Assembly (NCBI RefSeq): GCF_014200015.1
Contig: NZ_JACHOT010000005.1
Span: 1-64,000 of the forward strand
Length of the DNA stretch: 64,000 nucleotides
Direction of reading: 5' to 3'
From: Aminobacter niigataensis
GTDB taxonomy: Bacteria > Pseudomonadota > Alphaproteobacteria > Rhizobiales > Rhizobiaceae
The notes beneath the pieces were generated by a model. The model was not told where the DNA came from. It ran no database searches and was given only the letters and a program-made list of their open reading frames with translations. Positions 8,069-15,916 of this stretch are shown here, piece by piece. The stretch's first letter is position 1, and each line of letters starts with the position of its first letter. The position numbers were made by a program, and so were the translations under genes.

Positions 8069-8258
8069 CTACCAGCGGAAAGTGCTGGGAACCTGACTGC
8101 ACGAAGGAGGAGACAGACGCTGTAAAGCACGGTTCACGACAGGGGGAACGAAATCGTGATGTTCCCGTAGGGTTGTCGTTCGCCGCCGTCATCTTGTAGG
8201 CCGCCATCCACTGGAGTACCCATTGCCTCCAGTCACGGGACGGTTGCCGACACTCATT

Positions 8259-9191
8259 ATGAAGAAGTCAACTTCACGGAACGATATTATGAGCGGCCAT
8301 CATTCAGCCGCCCTGATGACTAATTGCAAAGTCACATACAATTTCAGCACCATCAAAGAAGTAAAGTCATTCAGGGTTTTAGAGCTTTTTTCTCAATACA
8401 AAGATATTTTATGGGATGACGGAAAGCACAAATACAACGTCAGCTCCTTCATCGGCGAGATCGACGAGATTCTTCTAGGCGAACGCTTCAGTGCATTCTC
8501 CCAGGAGGCGCTCGACGGACTGATAGGCTCCCTGCGCCAACGCGGTAACAGCAACGCGACCATCAATCGAAAGATGGCCGCACTGAGCAAGCTACTGCGC
8601 AAGGCCTACAAGATGGGTGACATCCACAGCCTGCCGGAGTTCCGACGCCAAAAGGAACGGGCGGGACGAATCCGCTTTCTCGAGCTCGAGGAAGAGGACA
8701 GGCTTTTCGCCGCGATCAAGGCCAAGAGCGAGGACGCCTATCGGCTTTCCGTGTTCCTGGTCGATTCGGGCTGCCGGCTCGGCGAGGCGCTAGGCCTGAT
8801 CTGGAACGACATCCAGGACACACGCGTCAGCTTCTGGATCACCAAATCGGGACGCAGCCGCACCATCCCGCTGACCGCCCGCGCCCGGGAAACGACCAAA
8901 TGGCCGGCCGATCGTGGTCCGCGGCCAAAGGGACCGTTCGCGATGCTGACGCAGCCGCAGTACCGGGCGATCTGGAACGAGGCCAAGGCGGAAGTGGGCC
9001 TGGGTGCCGACGACCAGGTGGTGCCACACATCCTGCGCCACACCTGCGCCTCGCGCCTGGTGCAGGGCGGCATCGACATCCGCCGCGTGCAGATGTGGCT
9101 CGGCCACCAGACCTTGTCGATGACGATGCGCTATGCGCATCTGGCGACGAACGATCTCGACCGCTGCGTGGTGGTGCTGGAGCGGCACTGA
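8259..9191 (+). CDS. tyrosine-type site-specific recombinase (integrase)
   Basis: A ~310-aa phage-integrase-family recombinase. The N-terminal half resembles a SAM-like core-binding domain (NVSSFIGEIDEILLGERF...QEALDGLIGSLRQRGNSNATINRKMAALSKLLRKA). The C-terminal catalytic domain shows the complete R-K-H-R-H-Y set: Arg in SGCRLGEAL, Lys near ITKSGRSRTIP, HILRHT (His and Arg), WLGHQ (His) and MRYAHL (nucleophile Tyr). The frame is open from TTG 8223; ATG 8259, 8289 and 8316 are possible starts and none has a good SD. The first ~50 codons are AT-richer than the neighbours, hinting at transfer. No phage genes adjoin it, so it may be a solitary remnant. Confidence 0.85.
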   Translation: MKKSTSRNDIMSGHHSAALMTNCKVTYNFSTIKEVKSFRVLELFSQYKDILWDDGKHKYNVSSFIGEIDEILLGERFSAFSQEALDGLIGSLRQRGNSNATINRKMAALSKLLRKAYKMGDIHSLPEFRRQKERAGRIRFLELEEEDRLFAAIKAKSEDAYRLSVFLVDSGCRLGEALGLIWNDIQDTRVSFWITKSGRSRTIPLTARARETTKWPADRGPRPKGPFAMLTQPQYRAIWNEAKAEVGLGADDQVVPHILRHTCASRLVQGGIDIRRVQMWLGHQTLSMTMRYAHLATNDLDRCVVVLERH

Positions 9192-9231
9192 CGACGGATT
9201 CGGAGCGGCCGCCGGCCCCACAGCCAACAAT

Positions 9232-9255
9232 CGCGCCTCCCGGGGCGCGGTTTTC
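9232..9255 (+). terminator. terminator after the recombinase gene
   Basis: CGCGCC (9232-9237) pairs with GGCGCG (9244-9249) across a 6-nt loop and is followed by GTTTTCT, 40 bp beyond the recombinase stop codon. Confidence 0.65.
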
Positions 9256-9404
9256 TCCTTAACTCGCCCTGAATCCGACGGGAGCGCGGGAGCGTCGAGC
9301 CAGCCTCAACAAAGCGCTGCACCTTGCAGCTTTTGTGTCGTATAGGCAGGGTTCTATCGTCGGCGCAGGCGCCGATGTTCCGTTTGATCTTCAAGAGTTG
9401 CCTC

Positions 9405-10517
9405 ATGCCCAATCGCCCGTCGCTCACGCCCGTCATCCATGCCCTCCCCGCGACCGTGCCTTTTGTCGGCCCGGAAGCCCAGGAGCGCGAGCGCGGCAAG
9501 CCGTTCCGCGCCCGGATCGGTGCGAACGAGAGCGGCTTCGGCCCCTCCCCGCGCGTCATCGCGCGCATGGCCGAGGCCGCGGCGGAGATGTGGAAATATT
9601 GCGATCCCGACAATCACGACCTCAAGGTCGCGCTGGCACGCCATCTCGGCATCGGCATCGAGAATGTGGTAGTCGGCGAAGGCATCGACGGCCTGCTGAA
9701 CCTCGTCGTTCGCATGTATGCGACGGAAGGCACGCCCGTGGTGACCTCGCTCGGCGCCTATCCGACCTTCAATTTCCACGTCGCCAGCGTCGGCGCCCGC
9801 CTGGTGCCGGTGCCGTTCCGCGACGACAAGGAAGATCTCGAGGGCCTGCTCGCCGCCGTGCGGCGCGAGAACGCACCGGTCGTCTATCTCTCCAACCCCG
9901 ACAATCCGATGGGTAGCTGGTGGGAAGCGGGCGACATCCTGCGCTTCATCGAGGCGCTGCCCGAGACGACGACACTGATACTGGACGAGGCCTATGGCGA
10001 GACCGCGCCCCCCTCGGCGCTGCCGCCTGTCGACATTTCGCGGCCCAATGTCGTGCGCATGCGCACCTTTTCCAAGGCCTATGGGCTTGCCGGCATCCGC
10101 TGCGGCTATGCCTTCGGCGACACTGATGTGATCGCCAGTTTCGAGAAGGTCCGCAACCACTACGGCGTCAGCCGGATGGCGCAGATCGCCGGCGAAGAAG
10201 CGCTTGCCGACCAGGTCTACCTGGCCGAGGTGGTCGCCAAGGTGGCGGCCGGACGCGAGCGCATCGCGGCAATCGCCAGGAACAATGGGTTGAAGCCCCT
10301 GCCCTCGGCGACAAATTTCGTCACCATCGACTGCGGCGGCGATGCCGACTTTGCGCTTGCCGTGATGCGCAACATGCTGGCGCGCGACGTCTTCATCCGC
10401 AAGCCGATGGCACCGGTACTCGACCGCTGCATCCGGGTGAGCGTCGGCCTCGACCACGAGCTCGACATCTTCGCCGAAGAGCTGCCGAAGGCAATTGCTG
10501 CCGCCCACGGCGCCTGA
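9405..10517 (+). CDS. HisC-like pyridoxal-phosphate aminotransferase
   Basis: A 370-aa fold-type I class II aminotransferase, closest in look to histidinol-phosphate aminotransferase. Visible features are the N-terminal RIGANESGFGPSP (substrate loop), YLSNPDNPMGS (Asn and Pro of the PLP site), ILDEAYGE (Asp contacting the pyridine nitrogen) and TFSKAYGLAGIRCGYA with the Schiff-base lysine, plus a C-terminal CIRVSVGL in which Arg binds the carboxylate. Start ATG 9405 is preferred over an upstream frame extension to 9324. It stands alone, not in a his operon, so it may act on another amino acid or be a second HisC. Confidence 0.85.
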   Translation: MPNRPSLTPVIHALPATVPFVGPEAQERERGKPFRARIGANESGFGPSPRVIARMAEAAAEMWKYCDPDNHDLKVALARHLGIGIENVVVGEGIDGLLNLVVRMYATEGTPVVTSLGAYPTFNFHVASVGARLVPVPFRDDKEDLEGLLAAVRRENAPVVYLSNPDNPMGSWWEAGDILRFIEALPETTTLILDEAYGETAPPSALPPVDISRPNVVRMRTFSKAYGLAGIRCGYAFGDTDVIASFEKVRNHYGVSRMAQIAGEEALADQVYLAEVVAKVAAGRERIAAIARNNGLKPLPSATNFVTIDCGGDADFALAVMRNMLARDVFIRKPMAPVLDRCIRVSVGLDHELDIFAEELPKAIAAAHGA

Positions 10518-10583
10518 TCGAAACAGACGATTTCAACTGTCGATAGGCGCTACGCTTGCCGCAGCGTACGTCTGCGCGAAGAT

Positions 10584-10595
10584 ATATGCGCATAT
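10584..10595. promoter_or_regulatory. 12-bp perfect palindrome upstream of the CAP gene
   Basis: ATATGCGCATAT is a perfect palindrome 116 bp before the CAP-domain gene and 66 bp after the aminotransferase. Its place in the only AT-rich part of the gap (followed by CCTAATTTATTCATTTC) makes it a candidate operator or promoter element. No regulator is identified. Confidence 0.3.
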
Positions 10596-10711
10596 CCTAA
10601 TTTATTCATTTCAGCGCCGCATCATTAACACAGTTCCTACCTAGGCCAGTTTTCGGGCGGACGGGGACATTGGGGGTCCAACAGCAATCAAGAACCAACC
10701 GGGGAGACCCT

Positions 10712-11923
10712 ATGCCTCAGCACAGCGCCAACGAGCAGTATTTGCTCGAGCTCATCAACGCGGAGCGCGCCAAGACAGGCGCCCAGCCTCTGGCATTCGA
10801 CAACGACCTTAGCGAAGCCGCCGAAAATCACGACAGATGGATGCTTTCGGCAGACGTCTTTTCACACACCGGTTCCGGCGGCACGTCGCCGACGACGCGC
10901 ATGAAGGCGGCCGGCTACACGCTCAGCGGCTCCTGGGCGACCGGCGAGAACATCGCCTGGGCCACGACCCGCGCGCCGACCGGCTACACCGACGAAGTGA
11001 AGCTGCTCCACACCAACCTGATGAATTCCTCCGGGCACCGGGCGAACATCCTCAACCCGAACTTCCGTGAAGTCGGCCTCGGCTACGAAGTCGGCGACTA
11101 CAAGGGCCGTTCGAGCGCCTTCGTGACCGAAGATTTCGCCAAGACCGGCTCGGACCTGTTCCTGACGGGTGTTGCCTTCGACGACAAGGACGGCGACCGC
11201 TTCTACGATCCCGGTGAAGGGCTTGGTGCGGTCACGGTAACGGCGAAGAATTCCGCCGGCCAGACCTTCAAGACCACGACCTCGGCAGCAGGCGGCTATG
11301 ACCTGGTGCTGAAGCCCGGCACCTACACGGTGACCTTCTCGGGCGCCAACATCGCAACGTCGACCCAGACCGCGACGATCGGCACCAAGAATGTCAAGAA
11401 GGACCTGATCGACCCGGTGATGAAGTCGGGCACGCTGGCGGCCACGGATTCTGCCGAGGATGCAGGCACGGCCGCGCCGACGAAGCCGGTCGACGTTGCC
11501 GACAACACCGACACGGGCAGCACCGGTGGCAACAGCACCGGAGGCAACCCCGCCAACAACTGGCTCGCCGACTTCTTCAAGAAGATGGACCATTCCGGCC
11601 AGGATCAGGGAACGCGCGGTGCGCGTGAAGTTGCCGGCTCCGCCGACGCCACGGCCAAGAAGTCGGTGGCGTTCGACGGCGACCACTTCAACTTCAGCTC
11701 GAAGGTGGCCGCGCACGTCAATGCCGACCAGGTCAACGACATCGCCGACGGCGGCCACGTGCAGCAGGCCGTCGATCATGTGATCGCAGCGTTGCAGGCT
11801 CACCTGCCTGCGGATGGTCACGCCGTTGCCGATGCCGGCGACGCTGCCCAGGCGGCGGTCGCCAAGATCCTGGCACAGATGGCCGCACATTCGGGCCACC
11901 AGAACGCCGACCTCGTCGCCTGA
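10712..11923 (+). CDS. CAP/SCP-domain protein, probable type I secretion cargo
   Basis: A 403-aa protein without signal peptide or membrane segment. Residues 6-143 form a CAP (YkwD/SCP-like) domain: LLELINAERAKTGAQPL, HDRWMLSADVFSHTG, GENIAW, NSSGHRANILNPNFREVGLGY; likely cavity residues His52, Glu79, His109. Residues 150-233 look like an SdrD-B/Cna-B-like beta domain (GVAFDDKDGDRFYDPGEG...GGYDLVLKPGTYTVTF), with a Ca-binding-like acidic loop. A low-complexity Thr/Gly/Asn linker (245-285) leads to a helical Ala/His-rich tail ending NADLVA. An acidic residue followed by terminal hydrophobics resembles type I secretion signals. The next two genes are a T1SS ATPase and membrane-fusion protein, so export by them is inferred. 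No RTX repeats. Start ATG 10712 has GGGGAG 5 nt upstream. Confidence 0.82.
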   Translation: MPQHSANEQYLLELINAERAKTGAQPLAFDNDLSEAAENHDRWMLSADVFSHTGSGGTSPTTRMKAAGYTLSGSWATGENIAWATTRAPTGYTDEVKLLHTNLMNSSGHRANILNPNFREVGLGYEVGDYKGRSSAFVTEDFAKTGSDLFLTGVAFDDKDGDRFYDPGEGLGAVTVTAKNSAGQTFKTTTSAAGGYDLVLKPGTYTVTFSGANIATSTQTATIGTKNVKKDLIDPVMKSGTLAATDSAEDAGTAAPTKPVDVADNTDTGSTGGNSTGGNPANNWLADFFKKMDHSGQDQGTRGAREVAGSADATAKKSVAFDGDHFNFSSKVAAHVNADQVNDIADGGHVQQAVDHVIAALQAHLPADGHAVADAGDAAQAAVAKILAQMAAHSGHQNADLVA

Positions 11924-11944
11924 TTTTTCTTGCGACACCAAGAA

Positions 11945-11972
11945 GGCGGGCTTCGCTTCGGCGAGGCCCGCC
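11945..11972 (+). promoter_or_regulatory. strong UUCG-capped hairpin between cargo and exporter genes
   Basis: GGCGGGCTTCGC (11945-11956) pairs with GCGAGGCCCGCC (11961-11972), 12 bp with one G-U wobble, around a TTCG tetraloop closed by C-G, an exceptionally stable RNA loop. It lies 21 bp after the CAP stop and has no U-tract, so it is more likely an mRNA-stability or partial-termination element that keeps cargo message above exporter message than a full terminator. Confidence 0.6.
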
Positions 11973-12050
11973 GCATTGCCGCCGACCGGCTGCCATGGGG
12001 GATAAGTCCTGACCAACCCGCTTGCGAATGACCCGAACCGCCGCTCCGAG

Positions 12051-13745
12051 TTGCGCGATGCGCTCGGCTCCTTCCGGGGCACGTTCGTCGCCGTTGCCGG
12101 CTTCAGCGGCCTGATCAACATCCTGATGCTGTCCGGCTCGCTGTTCATGCTGCAGGTCTACGACCGCGTTCTGCCGAGCCGCAGCGTGCCTACGCTTGTG
12201 GCGCTGATCATCCTGGTTGCGGTGCTCTACGCCTTCCAGGGCGTGCTTGAAGCGGTCCGGGCACGCGTGCTGACGCGGATCGGCGCGGGCATCGACGAAA
12301 TCATCAGCGGCCGCGTCTTCAACTGCATCGTTCGGTTGCCGCTGCGCACACGCGACCGCGGCGAAGGCCTGCAGGCGCTGCGCGACCTCGACCAGGTCAG
12401 CGGCTTTCTCTCCGGCGCCGGACCGGCAGCCCTGTTCGACCTGCCGTGGATGCCGCTTTATGTCGGCATCTGTTTTCTCTTCCACCCCTGGATCGGCGTC
12501 GCAGCGCTGATCGGTGCGTTGCTGCTTGTGGCGCTGACGGTTCTGACCGACCGCCTGGTACGCGGACCGACCAAGGCGATGTCGGGCTTCAGCACAAGGC
12601 GAAGCGCCATCGCGCAATCAAGCGCCCGCAACGCCGAGGTACTCGTGGCGATGGGCATGAGCGACCGGCTGGCGACACGCTGGGGCCAGGCGAATGGCGA
12701 TTTTCGCGAGGCCCAGGAACGCGCCAGCGACCTGACGAGCGGATTTGGCGCGGTATCGCGCATCCTGCGCATGATGCTGCAGTCGATGGTGCTGGCGCTT
12801 GGCGCCTATCTCGTCATCTACCAGCAGGCGACGCCGGGCATCATCATCGCCAGCTCGATCCTGACCTCGCGTGCACTGGCACCGATCGAACTCGCCATCG
12901 CGCACTGGAAAAGCTTCCTCAACGCGCGCCAGAGCTGGCACCGCCTCGACGGCCTGTTCGCTGCCATGCCCGCCGCCGAGAACGGCATGGAGCTTCCAGC
13001 ACCGACCGCCGAGCTGGCCGTGGAAGGTATAAGCGTCGTGGCGCCGGGCGACCGGCGTCTGGTGGTGCAGGACGTCGAATTCTCGCTCCAGGCCGGGTGC
13101 GGCATGGGCGTCATCGGTCCCAGCGGCTCGGGAAAGTCGTCGCTGGCGCGGGCGCTGGTCGGGGTGTGGCCGCTGATGCGCGGCAAGGTCCGGCTCGATG
13201 GCGCCGCCCTGGAACAATGGCCGACGCAATCGCTTGGACGCCATGTCGGCTACCTGCCACAGGATGTCGAACTGTTCGCTGGAACCGTAGGCCAGAACAT
13301 CTCGCGCTTCGAGGACGAAGCGGCCTCCGAAACGATCATCGCGGCGGCAAAGGCAGCTGGCGTGCACGACATGATCCTGCGCCTGCCCGAGGGCTACCGG
13401 ACCGAGATCGGCGAGAGCGGTGCTGCCCTTTCCGCCGGCCAGCGCCAGCGCGTGGCCCTGGCGCGCGCGCTCTATCGCGATCCGTTCCTTGTCGTGCTCG
13501 ACGAGCCCAATTCCAACCTCGACGCAGCCGGCGACCAGGCCCTGACGCAAGCCATCGAGCGCATCAAGGCGCGCGGCGGCATCGTCATCGTGGTGGCGCA
13601 CCGGCCGAGCGCGCTCGCGGCATTGGACCACCTGCTGGTCCTCGGCGGCGGCAAGCAGCAGGCGTTCGGCCTGAAGAGCGACATCGCACGACAGGCGCTG
13701 CAACCGGTGCCGGTGCCGCTGCATGCGGTGGGAACGGCGGGCTGA
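12051..13745 (+). CDS. type I secretion ABC transporter (PrtD-like permease/ATPase)
   Basis: A 564-aa inner-membrane half-transporter. The N-terminal half has hydrophobic helices (about 15-35, 45-65, 120-160, 240-270) with the T1SS-permease phrase LSGSLFMLQVYDRVLPSRSVPTL. The nucleotide-binding domain has Walker A GPSGSGKSS (Lys362), a Q-loop YLPQDVELFAGTVGQNI, signature LSAGQRQR, Walker B VVLDEPNSNLD and the H-loop VVAHRPS. There is no C39 peptidase domain, as in PrtD/LipB-type exporters. The TTG at 12051 is the first standard start, but a CTG at 12009 in frame has a far better RBS (GGGGGA, 6-nt spacer) and would add 14 residues. It is followed 2 bp later by the HlyD-family gene. No TolC-type gene is nearby. 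Confidence 0.92.
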   Translation: MRDALGSFRGTFVAVAGFSGLINILMLSGSLFMLQVYDRVLPSRSVPTLVALIILVAVLYAFQGVLEAVRARVLTRIGAGIDEIISGRVFNCIVRLPLRTRDRGEGLQALRDLDQVSGFLSGAGPAALFDLPWMPLYVGICFLFHPWIGVAALIGALLLVALTVLTDRLVRGPTKAMSGFSTRRSAIAQSSARNAEVLVAMGMSDRLATRWGQANGDFREAQERASDLTSGFGAVSRILRMMLQSMVLALGAYLVIYQQATPGIIIASSILTSRALAPIELAIAHWKSFLNARQSWHRLDGLFAAMPAAENGMELPAPTAELAVEGISVVAPGDRRLVVQDVEFSLQAGCGMGVIGPSGSGKSSLARALVGVWPLMRGKVRLDGAALEQWPTQSLGRHVGYLPQDVELFAGTVGQNISRFEDEAASETIIAAAKAAGVHDMILRLPEGYRTEIGESGAALSAGQRQRVALARALYRDPFLVVLDEPNSNLDAAGDQALTQAIERIKARGGIVIVVAHRPSALAALDHLLVLGGGKQQAFGLKSDIARQALQPVPVPLHAVGTAG

Positions 13746-13747
13746 CG

Positions 13748-15175
13748 ATGACACTGATAGCAAACCATTCTGCAGCAGACCGGCTGAAGACAGCGCGGGA
13801 CCTCGTCGTGTCCGTACGGACACGGGCGCTTGCGCTGCTCGACAACGGCGCCAAGCCGATCGATGGCGCATCGCCGCAACAGCTGCGGCTGCGCCATGCC
13901 ATCAGACGAAACGTGCGGCTGGGCGGCTTTGCCGCGCTGGCTCTGGTGGGCGGACTCGGCCTGTGGTCCGCGACAAGCAGCCTGTCGGGTGCGGTCGTGG
14001 CTGCTGGCCATCTGGTGGTCGATTCGAACGTCAAGGCGGTCCAGCACCCGCAGGGCGGCGTGGTCGGCGCGCTGAACGTGCACAATGGCAGCGTCGTTGC
14101 GGCAGGCGAGGTACTGGTCAGGCTGGACGACACCGTCGCCAAGGCCAATCTCGCCATCGTCGACAATGGCCTGGACGAACTGATTGCCCGACGGGCGCGC
14201 CTGACGGCCGAGCGCGACGGTGCCGACGCGGTCGTCTATCCCGAGGAATTGACGGCACGCGCGTCCGATCCAGAGATCGCCCAGCTGATCGAGGGCGAAA
14301 ACAAGCTCTTTGCCCTGAGGCGAGAGGCGCGGGATGGGCAGGTATCGCAGCTGCGCGAACGCATTGCCCAGTTCCGGCAGGAAATCTCCGGCATCGAAGC
14401 CCAGCAGAAGAGCAAGCAGCAGGAGATCGCCCTGATCAAGGTCGAACTCGGGGGCATGCAGGAGCTGTGGAAGAAGAAGCTGGTGCCCATTTCCCGGCTG
14501 GCGGATCGCCAGCGGGCACAAGCGCAGCTTGACGGCGAGGACGGGCAGCTGACAGCAGCTGCGGCGCAGACGCGCGGCCGGATCAGCGAGACCGAACTCG
14601 CCATCATCCAGATCGACCAGGACATGCGCAGCCAGGTGGCGGGCGACCTGCGCGAGATCGACGGCAAGGCCGGAGAGCTGAGGGAACGGCAGGTCGCCGC
14701 CATGCAGTCGCTGAAGCAGATCGACATCCGCGCGCCGCAAGCCGGCCGGGTCCACCAACTCGCCATCCATACGGTCGGCGGCGTTGTCACCCCTGGCGAA
14801 GCGATCATGCAGATCGTGCCGACGGCGGATGCGCTGGTGGTCGAGGCCCGCGTCCAGCCTCAGGATATCGACCAGGTTCGCATTGGCCAGCCGGCGACGC
14901 TCAGGCTCTCGGCCTTCAACCAGCAGACGACGCCGGAAGTGGAAGGCACAGTCGACCGGGTTTCGCCCGACATGATCGAAGATCCGAAGGCCGGACTCTC
15001 CTACTATGCCGTGCGCATCACGCTGTCGCCCACGAGCCTGGAACAGGCCGGCAAGCCGGACCTCAAGCCCGGCATGCCGGCAGAGGTGTTTCTCAAGACC
15101 ACCGACCGCACGGTGCTTTCCTATCTGTTCAAGCCCTTGAGCGACCAGGCAAGCCGCGCCTTCCGCAGCGACTGA
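13748..15175 (+). CDS. HlyD/PrtE-family membrane-fusion protein
   Basis: A 475-aa periplasmic adaptor of a type I secretion system. It has a cytoplasmic N-terminus of about 50 residues, one transmembrane helix (about 58-78), a biotinyl-lipoyl half-motif (VQHPQGGVVGALNVHNGSVVAAGEVLVRLDD), long coiled-coil helices (about 140-310, Gln/Glu/Arg-rich), the second lipoyl half (IRAPQAGRVHQLAIHTVGGVVTPGEAIMQIVP) and a beta-barrel region with PGMPAEVFL near the end. It lies 2 bp after the ATPase gene, so the two are surely cotranslated partners. The frame is open far upstream, but that part is a shadow of the ATPase gene. Confidence 0.92.
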   Translation: MTLIANHSAADRLKTARDLVVSVRTRALALLDNGAKPIDGASPQQLRLRHAIRRNVRLGGFAALALVGGLGLWSATSSLSGAVVAAGHLVVDSNVKAVQHPQGGVVGALNVHNGSVVAAGEVLVRLDDTVAKANLAIVDNGLDELIARRARLTAERDGADAVVYPEELTARASDPEIAQLIEGENKLFALRREARDGQVSQLRERIAQFRQEISGIEAQQKSKQQEIALIKVELGGMQELWKKKLVPISRLADRQRAQAQLDGEDGQLTAAAAQTRGRISETELAIIQIDQDMRSQVAGDLREIDGKAGELRERQVAAMQSLKQIDIRAPQAGRVHQLAIHTVGGVVTPGEAIMQIVPTADALVVEARVQPQDIDQVRIGQPATLRLSAFNQQTTPEVEGTVDRVSPDMIEDPKAGLSYYAVRITLSPTSLEQAGKPDLKPGMPAEVFLKTTDRTVLSYLFKPLSDQASRAFRSD

Positions 15176-15219
15176 CGTCGATTTATCTCGACTGCCAAGA
15201 CCACGCCCCCCGCCACTTG

Positions 15220-15247
15220 AATTAATTAAACGTCCGTTTTATTAATT
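15220..15247. promoter_or_regulatory. palindromic operator upstream of the TetR/isovaleryl-CoA dehydrogenase genes
   Basis: AATTAATTAAACG (15220-15232) and CGTTTTATTAATT (15235-15247) are inverted copies with one mismatch around a 2-bp centre. The site ends 24 bp before the TetR-family gene start, in an AT-rich island. It is the expected place and shape (two AACG-bearing half-sites) for autoregulation by the TetR protein. Confidence 0.7.
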
Positions 15248-15271
15248 GGCCATTCGGGAGGAATGGCTGAC

Positions 15272-15916
15272 ATGGCACGAACGGCGGGTTCGGACGGCGG
15301 CAGGACGGAAGCGGCAATACGCGACGCTGCCGTGCAGCTGATCGCGCGCCACGGCTATGAAGCCGTGACGATGCGCCAGATGGCGGCTGAAGTCGGTGTC
15401 CAGGCGGCTGCGCTCTATCGCTATTTCCCGACCAAGGAAGACCTGCTCCACACGCTGATGCGCGAGCACATGGAAGAGCTGGCCGCCACCTGGGACGCGG
15501 CGCGCCCGGCCAATGACGATCCAGTGGCGAGGCTGACCAGCTTTGTCGCCAACCACATTCGATTCCACGTCGAACGCCGGCACGCCACCCATGTCTCGAA
15601 CATGGAATTGCGCAGCCTTTCGCGCGATAATCTGACCAACATCCTCAAGCTCCGCACCACCTATGAGAAGGAGCTCAGGACCATCCTGCGCGACGGCGCG
15701 GACGCCGGCTTGCTGGAAGTCGACGACACCGGGCTGACGGCGATGGCGATCATCCAGATGATCACGGGTGTCATCGTCTGGTTTCGTCCGGATGAGAGGC
15801 TGTCGGTCGATGAAGTGACGGCGACCTATCTCGCCATGACGATGCGCCTGACGGGCGCCAAGACCAATACGGAGGACCGGCATGTACGACAAGACGCTGA
15901 ACTTCGGGCTCGGTGA
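15272..15916 (+). CDS. TetR-family regulator of leucine/isovalerate catabolism
   Basis: A 214-aa one-component repressor. The N-terminal helix-turn-helix is clear ([46 protein letters not shown]) and the C-terminal helical domain would bind an acyl-CoA-like ligand. ATG 15272 is chosen because GGGAGGA ends 9 nt upstream; ATG 15263 is possible but touches the SD. The gene overlaps the isovaleryl-CoA dehydrogenase start by 35 bp, so the two are one transcript. The palindrome at 15220-15247 is its likely operator. The ligand (probably isovaleryl- or methylcrotonyl-CoA) is inferred from context. Confidence 0.85.
   Translation: MARTAGSDGGRTEAAIRDAAVQLIARHGYEAVTMRQMAAEVGVQAAALYRYFPTKEDLLHTLMREHMEELAATWDAARPANDDPVARLTSFVANHIRFHVERRHATHVSNMELRSLSRDNLTNILKLRTTYEKELRTILRDGADAGLLEVDDTGLTAMAIIQMITGVIVWFRPDERLSVDEVTATYLAMTMRLTGAKTNTEDRHVRQDAELRAR

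Noticed and set aside
6405-9191. Genomic island bounded by tRNA-Ser and the integrase
   Set aside because: The recombinase lies on the 5' side of the tRNA, a porin separates them, and no direct repeat of the tRNA 3' end was found nearby.
12446-13747. N-terminal 434-codon extension of the HlyD-family gene
   Set aside because: It overlaps the whole ABC ATPase gene in another frame; the true start at 13748 follows the ATPase stop by 2 bp and begins the usual N-terminus.
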